The translations under genes were made by a program, and so were the position numbers. From CAXBDP01 sp963974465 (GTDB lineage: Bacteria > Bacteroidota > Bacteroidia > Cytophagales > Cyclobacteriaceae), in assembly GCA_049340005.1 (NCBI GenBank), contig JBMPIY010000003.1: a DNA stretch of 64,000 nt. One strand, 5' to 3'. The notes below the pieces were generated by a model. The model did no database searches. It was not told the DNA's origin and worked only from the letters and a program-made list of their open reading frames with translations. Positions 34,807 to 42,709 of this stretch are shown piece by piece; the first letter of the stretch is position 1; each line of letters begins with the position of its first letter.

Positions 34807-36879
34807 ATGTCACACTTACGGGTAGTTTTTTCCTCCTTATTGGTACTTCTTGCGCTAAGCAGTTTTGGACAAATCCAGCCTCCACCAAAATGGACGTATT
34901 CTTTTGATGCAAGTGAAGCCAAAGTTGGTGATGAAGTAGAGCTAATTTTCAAAGCAGATATTCCCCAAAATTGGTATATCTATTCTAATGACTTTGATAA
35001 GGACTTAGGGCCAACACTTACTACAGTGAAGCTGGAGTCACATCCTTCCTTCGAAATAATTGGTGAGCTTACTCCAATAGATCCAAGTCGCAAATATGAC
35101 GAAGTATGGGCTGGTGAAATTAGCTATTTTATGGGCACTGGGGAGTTTCGCCAACGAATTCGGATCCTGCAAAGTGACGTAAAAATCAAAGGCAATATCG
35201 ATTATCAGATGTGCATAGAAATGCCGAATGACAGTCGCTGTATTCCTTTCGATGAAGATTTTACCTTTCCAGCAATTAGCATTTCTGGAAGTGCCAGTGA
35301 GGAAACAGCTAGGGCGGGTGAAGCTGATTCTACAGAAAGTGAAGAGCAAATTACACCACCAGTAGTAGAAGAAAATTCACCAACTGAAGCCCGCCAAGCC
35401 ATTCCGCTTGAGCCGATTGATGCAAATGGAAATACTGGTGAAATGAGCCTTTGGGCATTTATGGTTTTATGTTTTTTGGGTGGTATAGCCGCTTTACTCA
35501 CTCCATGCGTCTATCCGATGATTCCGCTTACGGTGAGCTTTTTTACAGGCAAATCCAAATCACGCAGACAAGCACTGATTCAAGCATTTTTCTATGGCTT
35601 TTCTATTATTGCAATTTATACCATATCCGGTACCATTGTAGCCAAAGTGAGTGGGCCTGAGTTTGCGAATTGGCTCAGTACGCATTGGGTTCCAAATGTA
35701 GCCTTCTTCGCTATTTTCATCTTTTTTGCATTAGCATTTTTGGGAATGTTTGAAATAACGCTGCCAAGTAGCTGGGTAAATAATGCCGATAAGCAAGCAG
35801 ATAAAGGTGGATATTATGGAACATTCTTTATGGCCTTCACTTTGGTATTGGTTTCCTTCTCGTGCACGGGACCTATCGTGGGCACTATCTTAGTAGAATC
35901 AGCGGGAGGGCTAGTCCTAAAGCCAATTTTAGGCATGTTTGCCTTCTCGATGGCCTTTGCTATTCCATTCACTTTATTTGCCATATTTCCAGAGTGGCTC
36001 AATAGCCTACCAAGGTCCGGTGGCTGGATGAACACCGTAAAAGTGGTACTTGGCTTCCTCGAGCTGGCTTTAGCATTTAAGTTTTTGAGTATTGCGGATC
36101 AGGTGTACCATTGGGGCATTTTGGATAGGGATATTTTCTTGGTTATTTGGATTGCTGTTTTTATTGGGCTTACTATTTATTTGTTTGGCTTTATACGCAT
36201 GCCTCATGACGATAAAGTGGAAAAACTTGGCGTACCTAGACTATTATTAGCACTGACCAGCCTTGGTTTTGTTATCTACTTGATGCCAGGCTTATGGGGA
36301 GCACCACTCAAAGGATTGGCAGGTTACCTCCCGCCAATGAAAAGTAATATGTTTACTTTCGCAGGTGGAAATACCGCCTATACAGATGGCGAAAACCAGC
36401 TTTGCGATATTCCAAAATATGCTGATTTGTTTGAATTGCCACATGGACTGCAAGGCTATTTCGATTACGAACAAGCATTAGCTTGCGCCAGAACACAAGG
36501 CAAACCACTCTTTATTGACTTTACAGGACATGGCTGTGTAAACTGCCGTGAAATGGAAGCGCGCGTATGGTCCGATCCAGCAGTGCTCCAGAGACTGCGG
36601 GAGGATTTTGTGATTGTGGCATTGTATGTAGATGATAAAAGTACCTTGCCAGAAAACCAGTGGTACATAAGCGAATACGACAACAAAGAGAAGAAAACCA
36701 TCGGCAAGCAAAATGCTGATTTCCAGATTACTCAGTTCAACAATAATGCGCAGCCTTATTACGTAATTCTCAACCACCAAGAAGAATTACTCATACAACC
36801 CAAAGCCTACGATTTGAATCCAGCCAATTTTGTGGCCTTCCTTGATCAGGCTAAAGCAAGTTTTGAATCGGGTAAATAG
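34807..36879 (+). CDS. Thiol:disulfide interchange protein DsbD-like
   Basis: 690 residues. A signal peptide and N-terminal DsbD-alpha-type domain (about 20-165) are followed by an acidic linker. The CcdA-type membrane domain (about 212-510) has the redox Cys pair in TPCVYPMIP and SFSCTGPIVG. A C-terminal thioredoxin-like domain carries CVNC in GHGCVNCREME (about 575-585). It passes electrons from cytoplasmic thioredoxin to periplasmic disulfide reductases and cytochrome c maturation. Some Bacteroidota relatives are named for protein-disulfide reductase; the role is the same. Confidence 0.92.
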   Translation: MSHLRVVFSSLLVLLALSSFGQIQPPPKWTYSFDASEAKVGDEVELIFKADIPQNWYIYSNDFDKDLGPTLTTVKLESHPSFEIIGELTPIDPSRKYDEVWAGEISYFMGTGEFRQRIRILQSDVKIKGNIDYQMCIEMPNDSRCIPFDEDFTFPAISISGSASEETARAGEADSTESEEQITPPVVEENSPTEARQAIPLEPIDANGNTGEMSLWAFMVLCFLGGIAALLTPCVYPMIPLTVSFFTGKSKSRRQALIQAFFYGFSIIAIYTISGTIVAKVSGPEFANWLSTHWVPNVAFFAIFIFFALAFLGMFEITLPSSWVNNADKQADKGGYYGTFFMAFTLVLVSFSCTGPIVGTILVESAGGLVLKPILGMFAFSMAFAIPFTLFAIFPEWLNSLPRSGGWMNTVKVVLGFLELALAFKFLSIADQVYHWGILDRDIFLVIWIAVFIGLTIYLFGFIRMPHDDKVEKLGVPRLLLALTSLGFVIYLMPGLWGAPLKGLAGYLPPMKSNMFTFAGGNTAYTDGENQLCDIPKYADLFELPHGLQGYFDYEQALACARTQGKPLFIDFTGHGCVNCREMEARVWSDPAVLQRLREDFVIVALYVDDKSTLPENQWYISEYDNKEKKTIGKQNADFQITQFNNNAQPYYVILNHQEELLIQPKAYDLNPANFVAFLDQAKASFESGK

Positions 36880-37195
36880 GGTTTTAATATTCTTTAAAAT
36901 TATTTTATTGATCAAGCTAATTGATTTATATTTTCAGTATTAATAACGTAATAAGATCCTTAAGCACTTTACATCGAAATCAAATTATGTAGACCTCTTT
37001 GATATAAGAGATGCTTGGTGTTTTTATTTGGTAAAAGGTTTGGTTAAATTTTACTTAACAACTTGTCCAAGTTACTTTAAAACTCGAAGTGCGACTCCAA
37101 TTGTATTCTAAAATTCTACGTATATACTTTTCGGGATCATGTCTAGCTAAACTTGAATAAAAAAGAGGACTATTTATTTCGAAGGTCATTTCATC
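36880..37195. other. AT-rich intergenic region after the DsbD-like gene
   Basis: 316 bases with no tRNA, no clear terminator and no full TAnnTTTG promoter. A TACTTTTC sequence near 37125 is a one-mismatch -7 box for the small downstream gene. No open frame of note is present. Confidence 0.5.
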
Positions 37196-37381
37196 GTGGC
37201 CATCAGATATTATGGCTACAAGGTAAATTTATACTTGTACCATGATTTTTATGTGGAGGTATTTTACAACCACAAGGAGGACAGGATAGAGAAAGTTTTA
37301 ATCTTAGACCACAGCTGCACACGGATGAAATTTTATGCAGATCAGATTTCTCTTGGGAAAATAAGTCTAGAGAAGGGCTGA
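37196..37381 (+). CDS. Small soluble protein of unknown function
   Basis: 61 residues from a GTG at 37196, with no upstream in-frame ATG. It is rich in Tyr and begins with a strand pattern (IRYYGYKVNLYLY), followed by charged strands. I recall short conserved proteins of this look in the phylum but cannot name a family. Its last 15 bases overlap the convergent coaE 3' end. The residue composition is that of a folded protein rather than a chance frame. Confidence 0.5.
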   Translation: MAIRYYGYKVNLYLYHDFYVEVFYNHKEDRIEKVLILDHSCTRMKFYADQISLGKISLEKG

Positions 37382-37984
37382 TTTGAGCAATTGCTTGTGA
37401 AGGGAGATTACTTGAGGGATGACCAATCGCTGATCGTCATTTACAATTACAGCATGTGCCTTTTTCTTCTTTTCTTCATCGGGCATTTGGCGGGCAATTA
37501 TGTTTTTCACATCTTCTGAGCTTCTATTCAGGTCACGCAAAAGCACTCTTCTTATACGGATTCGTTCTGGCGCATACACTGCCACAATGAAATCTAATTC
37601 TTTGTAGCTTCCCGATTCGTACATAAGTGCGGCTTCTTTCACCAAATATGGATGATTCGCATTTGCAGCTATCCATTGCTTACCATCTTCACCCACCCGC
37701 GGATGTACCAAACTGTTGATTAGCTCAGTCTTCTCAGGATTGGAAAAAACTTCGCTTGCAAGCCAAGGGCGATTCAATTTTCCATTTTCCAAATAAGCCT
37801 TATCTGAAAATGCATCTTTTATAGAATGGATCAATTCTGCGTCATTCTCCATCAACCATTTGGCGCGAGAATCGGCATCGTAAATGGGAACTCCCAGGAG
37901 GGAAAATATTTTGGTGACGATAGATTTACCAGAACCTATTCCGCCGGTGATGCCTACCAAGTATGGTTTACTCATTTCTTTCAA
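37367..37984 (-). CDS. coaE: Dephospho-CoA kinase
   Basis: 205 residues. It phosphorylates the ribose 3'-hydroxyl of dephospho-CoA, the last step of coenzyme A synthesis. It has the P-loop GITGGIGSGKSIV (residues 10-22), the substrate-binding YDADSRAKWLM (about 35), a lid region with Arg residues (RIRIRRVLLRD) and the adenine-binding segment VNDD near the end. It overlaps the upstream YbbR gene by 17 bases and is last in the nusB operon. Confidence 0.96.
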   Translation of the reverse strand: MKEMSKPYLVGITGGIGSGKSIVTKIFSLLGVPIYDADSRAKWLMENDAELIHSIKDAFSDKAYLENGKLNRPWLASEVFSNPEKTELINSLVHPRVGEDGKQWIAANANHPYLVKEAALMYESGSYKELDFIVAVYAPERIRIRRVLLRDLNRSSEDVKNIIARQMPDEEKKKKAHAVIVNDDQRLVIPQVISLHKQLLKSALL

Positions 37985-38948
37985 AAATTACTTCAATCTC
38001 GATAGGATCAATTTCAATTTCTCTGGCAAATCCAGGATAAGCAATCAGATATGGCCGTAATGTTGAATCTTCTTGATTTAAACGATCATAATCTAAACCA
38101 ACTTCCCAAGGGAAAATAAGTGCTGATGGAAAGGAGTCTTTTGGCGCCTTATACTTCAGTTTCACAAATGTTCTACGAGGAAATATGGCAGGATTATCAG
38201 GGAAATTCAGCAAAGTTAACTTTACTTCTTGATCGAATATGCCAAATTCTATTAGCTCAATAGTTACTGTAACGGCTGAAGGTGAAAGCTGATAAAGATT
38301 ACTCCCCAATGAACCCACCGAAACCTCCGTAACCAAATCTTTAGAAATATTCCTTTCAGAAATATCCAGCATCAATTCATCTGGAAGGGCATTTACATAC
38401 GATAGAGGGCCAGTTACTTCAATCGAATCGGGCTCAATAAGAATTGGATTATTTACTTTGAAATTCTCGGCAAGAGATAATCTTAGTGTATCAACCGCCA
38501 ATTTTAGCTTACGAGTACTAATTCGCTCTATATTGAGCATGATCGTATCTCTAAGCACCAAATTCAGTCGAGTTTCTCCAAGCCTTTCTGTAAGATCCGG
38601 ATTCAAGCTTGAGCCCAAAATATACTTAGCCTCAACTGGATTACTTACTGGCACCACAATAGGATTCATCTCGAAGCCGAATGACTTACGCAGCAAGTCC
38701 CAACCACCGCCAGTTACCTCAATTGGGATTTCTTTTGGCAAAGGCTTGATCGGAACATAAAGACTATCATCAAAGGTAATTTGGAATGGATAGTTGATTC
38801 TTGTGGTGTAATTGCTTTTGTTCAAAGCATTAAAAAACCAAAAGGTGGTTGCCACTACTAAACATAGCACAATCACCTTCCAGCTATCCGTCTTTTTAGG
38901 AGTAAGAAGGCTACCTAGGAATTTCCAAAATGACCTTAGTACTCCCAT
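37968..38948 (-). CDS. YbbR-like domain protein (CdaR-type)
   Basis: 326 residues with one membrane helix (about 25-43) and an extracytoplasmic region of YbbR-type beta repeats (DEVTG-like strands such as KEIPIEVTGGGW, EPDSIEVTGP and PSAVTVTIELIEF). In Firmicutes, YbbR/CdaR regulates the diadenylate cyclase CdaA. In Bacteroidota it is instead embedded between yajC and coaE, as here. The stop overlaps the coaE start. There is no octamer. Confidence 0.85.
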   Translation of the reverse strand: MGVLRSFWKFLGSLLTPKKTDSWKVIVLCLVVATTFWFFNALNKSNYTTRINYPFQITFDDSLYVPIKPLPKEIPIEVTGGGWDLLRKSFGFEMNPIVVPVSNPVEAKYILGSSLNPDLTERLGETRLNLVLRDTIMLNIERISTRKLKLAVDTLRLSLAENFKVNNPILIEPDSIEVTGPLSYVNALPDELMLDISERNISKDLVTEVSVGSLGSNLYQLSPSAVTVTIELIEFGIFDQEVKLTLLNFPDNPAIFPRRTFVKLKYKAPKDSFPSALIFPWEVGLDYDRLNQEDSTLRPYLIAYPGFAREIEIDPIEIEVIFERNE

Positions 38949-38951
38949 GTA

Positions 38952-39269
38952 TTATTTCTTTGCAGTATCCATGTATTGTTTACTTGAATCAAGCGAAATG
39001 GCTGATTTCTCAAACACCATTCTAGTTCCCTTATCTACTTCAAGTGTTACTGTTGTATCTTCAACAGTAAGGACTTTCCCATGTAGGCCGCCAATAGTCA
39101 CTACCATTGCGCCTTTAGTCAGACTCTCAGAGAAGCTCTTTTGATCCTTTTGTTTTTTCTGCTGTGGGCGGATCATAAAGAAGTAAAATACTAGGATGAT
39201 ACCACCCCAAAGGAGTAATTGTCCCATCCAATCACCCCCACCCGCTTGCGCTAAAATAAATGCGTTCAT
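38952..39269 (-). CDS. yajC: Preprotein translocase subunit YajC
   Basis: 105 residues. A single N-terminal membrane helix (about 18-36) ends in the family signature FYFFMIRPQQKKQKDQKSF. The soluble domain then has the conserved GAMVVTIGGLHGKV and the strand pair around VTLEVDKGTRMVFEKSAI. It associates with SecDF-YidC at the inner membrane during protein export. It lies 10 bases downstream of the DUF1573 gene and 3 bases upstream of the YbbR gene. Confidence 0.95.
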   Translation of the reverse strand: MNAFILAQAGGGDWMGQLLLWGGIILVFYFFMIRPQQKKQKDQKSFSESLTKGAMVVTIGGLHGKVLTVEDTTVTLEVDKGTRMVFEKSAISLDSSKQYMDTAKK

Positions 39270-39279
39270 TATAGATAGT

Positions 39280-39795
39280 TTATGCTCTTGGCTCTACGTA
39301 GCCTTTGATTGAAAGTCTTGAAATGCTAGGGTTTGTATTAGCAGTAATCGTAATGATTGGGTTCTGCTGGAATGGCTTACCTGAGCTGTTGAATTCTACT
39401 TGGATTTGACCTTTTCCACCCACAGGTATTGGAGTTTTGGAGAAAGAAGGTACAGTACATCCACAACTTGCAGTTGCATTTTGAATAATCAATGGAGACT
39501 CGCCCACATTTACGAATTCGAAAGTATGTCTTACAACTTCACCTTCAGGAACAGTTCCGAAATCGTATTCGGTTTGCTCAAATTTGAACAATGGAGCAGG
39601 ACCCGTTTGGGCATTTTGTTGGCTAGTTACCTGATTGGTTTGTGGAATACGGCTTTCCATATTGATACCACGATTTTCAACTTCAGCCAACCTTCTTTCA
39701 AGATTAGTGACTCTTTGTTCGAGCTCAGAATTGTCTTGGCAGCCAAATGAAATGCCGACAAGTATTAAGCCTGCAATTAGGATTTTCGCTTTCAT
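39280..39795 (-). CDS. DUF1573 lipoprotein
   Basis: 171 residues with a lipoprotein signal (GISFGC, Cys19), a short coiled-coil-like linker (about 25-45, LEQRVTNLERRLAEVENR) and an immunoglobulin-like DUF1573 domain (about 70-168) with FEQTEYDFGTVPEGEVVRHTFEFVN and ATASCGCTVPS. The CGCTVP motif is diagnostic. These are cell-envelope proteins of unknown role found throughout the phylum. It lies inside the nusB-coaE operon. Confidence 0.88.
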   Translation of the reverse strand: MKAKILIAGLILVGISFGCQDNSELEQRVTNLERRLAEVENRGINMESRIPQTNQVTSQQNAQTGPAPLFKFEQTEYDFGTVPEGEVVRHTFEFVNVGESPLIIQNATASCGCTVPSFSKTPIPVGGKGQIQVEFNSSGKPFQQNPIITITANTNPSISRLSIKGYVEPRA

Positions 39796-39819
39796 AGTTT
39801 AATGAATTGTTGATTAGAA

Positions 39820-40119
39820 TTATTTTTTATTTTTCAGTTGTCCGATAAGGTCGTCTACATCGTCAAGCAATCTTTCCGCTTTTTCTTTTGCATCTGTGAT
39901 TACTTTTTCGCTGTCTGTTTTTGCTTTGTTGAGCGGTTTCTGTTGTTGATCCATAAGTTCCTCAACAAGTTCTTCCAATTTCTTTTTGTATTTATCTAGT
40001 CTGTAAGACAGCTTGTCCCTTGTATTGGTGCCTTTGTCAGGTGCATATAAAATACCGACTGCTGCTCCAGTGGCTACACCCACTAGGAAGGCAAAGAATG
40101 TTCCGCTTGATTTACTCAT
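39820..40119 (-). CDS. YtxH domain protein
   Basis: 99 residues: a Gly/Ala-rich hydrophobic helix (about 8-26, FLVGVATGAAVGILYAPDKG) typical of YtxH, followed by a long charged coiled coil. Bacillus YtxH is a general-stress protein; the molecular role is unknown. Position in the operon between nusB and DUF1573 is the usual one for this phylum. Confidence 0.88.
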   Translation of the reverse strand: MSKSSGTFFAFLVGVATGAAVGILYAPDKGTNTRDKLSYRLDKYKKKLEELVEELMDQQQKPLNKAKTDSEKVITDAKEKAERLLDDVDDLIGQLKNKK

Positions 40120-40136
40120 TTTATATGTCTTTTATA

Positions 40137-41312
40137 TTATTTATTATCAATTAAACCTCTGCCACTCTTTTTCAGAATTCCTTTCTCTTTCAGCTCAATT
40201 CCAACTGCATCCAGTACACCATTGATGAATTGCTTGCTCTTAGGAGTACTATACAATTTTGAAATTTCAATATATTCATTAATTGTCACTTTTACAGGAA
40301 TCCCTGGAAAATTAAGCATTTCTGCAATAGCCATTGATATAATGATACGATCCATCATGGCAGTTCGTTCCACTTCCCAATTTTTAAGCAAATGTTCGAA
40401 ATATTTCTCGTATTCTTGCTCCTTTTCTACACATTCGTCGAACAGTGTTTTGAGGAAAATATCGTCTTCTTCCCAGTTTGTGGAAAGCTCCATTACTTCA
40501 ATCTGCTCAGACTCCAAGTCTAAATCTTTAATAGTCTTTTTTACCATACTTTTTACGATCTCTTTGTCTTCAGACCAGTTGAGCTCGTAACTTTCAAAGT
40601 AGGACTTGATACCATCGTATTTGAAGACAACCTCCCGCGCAATAGCCCAAAGTATGTCTTTGTCTTCTTCAGCTGTCGGGTTCGATTTGGAGATATATTC
40701 AAGGTATGAACTGTTCTTCTTCAATGCATCCTTATACCATTGCCACACCATTTCTGAATCTTGATTCCAATCTGCATGGTTTCTCAGAAGCACATTTGCA
40801 AAATTCTCATCTGCTTGAAAGGCTTTGATATAGCGATTTTCAACCAAATTGAATTGACCGGCATCAATCGGCGTTTCGAAAAAAACTTTTTGCTTACGTT
40901 TAAGCTCTTCGTCTGCTGCATTTGCAAACTCAACGATGAGGTTCAGGCTTTTCAAATAGGACTGAAATATCTTTTGGGTTTCGGCGATTAGCTCCTTGCG
41001 ATGATGCTCTACATCTTTTTGAACTAACCCTCTGAAATGTGCCACAGCGTTGATTACGGCATCTTTAGCACGTTTTGGCGTATCCTCTGGAAAGGAAATT
41101 CGACTATTCTGAAAGTCGGTTTTGAAGATATTGACCGCTCCTTTTTGATAGACTTTTAGTAGTTCCATATCCTCAGGTTCGGCCGCAAGTAGATCGGGCT
41201 GCAACTCTTCTATGATATGATTGATAGCCAAGTTAAAATCAGACTGCTTACTTTGTTGATAAGCATAAACAGCCTGCATGGCTTTAATTCTAAGGGCTCT
41301 GCGATTTAGCAT
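40137..41312 (-). CDS. nusB: Transcription antitermination factor NusB, long form
   Basis: 391 residues, far longer than the 140-residue E. coli protein. It begins with the NusB-like LNRRALRIKAMQAVYAY. The C-terminal half holds the canonical NusB helices (TAMMDRIIISMAIAEMLNFPGIPVKVTINEYIEISKLYSTPKSKQFINGVLDAV). The intervening 200 residues are helical and charged, and I believe this expansion is general in Bacteroidota. It binds boxA RNA with NusE/S10 in rRNA antitermination. It is first gene of the operon and has a -7 box at 41341. Confidence 0.92.
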   Translation of the reverse strand: MLNRRALRIKAMQAVYAYQQSKQSDFNLAINHIIEELQPDLLAAEPEDMELLKVYQKGAVNIFKTDFQNSRISFPEDTPKRAKDAVINAVAHFRGLVQKDVEHHRKELIAETQKIFQSYLKSLNLIVEFANAADEELKRKQKVFFETPIDAGQFNLVENRYIKAFQADENFANVLLRNHADWNQDSEMVWQWYKDALKKNSSYLEYISKSNPTAEEDKDILWAIAREVVFKYDGIKSYFESYELNWSEDKEIVKSMVKKTIKDLDLESEQIEVMELSTNWEEDDIFLKTLFDECVEKEQEYEKYFEHLLKNWEVERTAMMDRIIISMAIAEMLNFPGIPVKVTINEYIEISKLYSTPKSKQFINGVLDAVGIELKEKGILKKSGRGLIDNK

Positions 41313-41340
41313 GAATTAAAAGAACGTTTTATCTAGGGTG

Positions 41341-41348
41341 CAAATTTA
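41341..41348 (-). promoter_or_regulatory. -7 box for the nusB operon
   Basis: On the minus strand TAAATTTG fits TAnnTTTG, 28 bases before the nusB ATG. No TTG is present at the expected distance. Confidence 0.5.
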
Positions 41349-41384
41349 CAAAACCTGAAGGGAATACTGGGATATATTCAGATT

Positions 41385-41423
41385 AAAAAAAAATCCCCCT
41401 TAAACTGAGACGAAAAAGGGGGA
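41385..41423 (-). terminator. Intrinsic terminator after the leucine-dehydrogenase-type gene
   Basis: Read on the minus strand, an 8-bp stem TCCCCCTT/AAGGGGGA closes a 14-base loop and is followed by a run of nine T. It begins 24 bases after the dehydrogenase stop and separates that gene from the nusB operon. Confidence 0.88.
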
Positions 41424-41446
41424 ATTAATTCAAAATTTAAAAACTA

Positions 41447-42547
41447 TCAGAAGGAAAGCTTTACTTTTCCCATATCGTTAATTCTCTTGTTTGCTAAGGC
41501 TATTGCAGCCTTTTGCGGGTTAATACCATCCTTTTCAGAAAGGTTGAGAATATCGGTACAAGTATCATAGATTTTCTCTGCTTGGCCATAGGCTCTGTCA
41601 CGATTGTAATTGCCGAGGTATTCATTGTACACATTGATCAATCCTCCCGCATTTATTAGGAAATCTGGTGCGAAAATGATGTTGCGATCAACAAGCATAT
41701 TACCATGCTTCTCTTCCTCATGTAATTGATTATTTGCAGCACCAGCTACGATATCACACTTCAATCTATCAATTGTATTGTCATTGATAATTGCACCCAA
41801 GGCACAAGGAGCAAAAATATCTGATTTCACATCATATATTTCATCCTGACCAACTATTGTTGCACCATACTCTTTAGCTACAAATTGTAAGCGATCCTGA
41901 AAAATATCGGTAACATAAACCTTTGCATTTTCCTTGGCAAGATACTCTACAAGATATTTACCTACTTGCCCAACTCCCTGTACAGCAATTGTTTTCCCCG
42001 TAAGACTATCACTTCCATACGCTTTTTTTGCAGCTGCTTTCATGCCCAAATATGTGCCGTAAGCCGTAACCGGAGATGGATCACCACCACCACCTAAAAC
42101 TTGAGGAAGGCCAGTTACGTGGTCTGTTTCCATTCCAATATATTCCATGTCGCGAGTACTCATATTCACATCCTCAGCTGTGATATACCTACCACCAAGG
42201 CTTTCTACAAATCGACCAAAGCGACGCAAGAAAGCTTCCGTTTTCATTTTCGGATCGCCAATGATTACTGCTTTGCCACCGCCTAAGTTCAACCCAGATA
42301 TTGCAGCTTTGAATGTCATACCACGACTCAGACGAAGCACATCTATCAAGGCGTCTTCTTCCTTTTCGTAATGCCACAGTCTTGTACCACCAAGCGCCGG
42401 ACCAAGCACAGTATTATGAATGCCAATTAACGCACGCAAACCTGTAGGCTCATCGTAGCAATAAACCAATTGCTCATGACCCAATTTGCTGATTTCTTCG
42501 AAAGCGGAGATTTTTTTTACGCCTTCTATTTCATTTACTTCTATCAT
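41447..42547 (-). CDS. Leucine/valine-type amino-acid dehydrogenase
   Basis: 366 residues, the length of leucine dehydrogenases. It catalyses NAD-linked deamination of branched-chain amino acids. The catalytic domain shows GPALGGTRLWHY, AAISGLNLGGGKAVIIGDP with the catalytic Lys, and ITAEDVNMSTRDM. The Rossmann domain has VQGVGQVGKYLVEYL (about 185), and NAGGLINVYNEY is near 290. It is shorter than, and clearly distinct from, the enzyme at 10178. It has a strong promoter and its own terminator, so it is monocistronic. Confidence 0.93.
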   Translation of the reverse strand: MIEVNEIEGVKKISAFEEISKLGHEQLVYCYDEPTGLRALIGIHNTVLGPALGGTRLWHYEKEEDALIDVLRLSRGMTFKAAISGLNLGGGKAVIIGDPKMKTEAFLRRFGRFVESLGGRYITAEDVNMSTRDMEYIGMETDHVTGLPQVLGGGGDPSPVTAYGTYLGMKAAAKKAYGSDSLTGKTIAVQGVGQVGKYLVEYLAKENAKVYVTDIFQDRLQFVAKEYGATIVGQDEIYDVKSDIFAPCALGAIINDNTIDRLKCDIVAGAANNQLHEEEKHGNMLVDRNIIFAPDFLINAGGLINVYNEYLGNYNRDRAYGQAEKIYDTCTDILNLSEKDGINPQKAAIALANKRINDMGKVKLSF

Positions 42548-42630
42548 TATCGTCCTTTGTATAGTGGTTGAAATAAGATTACAGGGTGGCAGGAAAATTA
42601 TATTTGGAAATACGACTCTCTAAGCCGCCA

Positions 42631-42661
42631 CAAAAGTAGATTATTTTTCAAACTATTTCAA
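42631..42661 (-). promoter_or_regulatory. Promoter TTG-N20-TACTTTTG for the leucine-dehydrogenase-type gene
   Basis: On the minus strand TTG (42661-42659), a 20-base spacer and TACTTTTG (42638-42631) match the consensus. The leader to the ATG at 42547 would be about 77 bases. Confidence 0.72.
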
Positions 42662-42709
42662 TGCTATCCGTGTAATCAATAAATCCGTCTATCAAATTTT
42701 GACTCGTTT

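Noticed and set aside
36880..37195. Possible tRNA or riboswitch in the gap after the DsbD-like gene
   Set aside because: No cloverleaf, CCA end or conserved T-loop could be found. The stretch is simply AT-rich.
40137..41312. Long NusB as a gene fusion
   Set aside because: The extra central region looks like an expanded helical part of the same protein, and I believe this length is usual in Bacteroidota, so it is not reported as a novel fusion.
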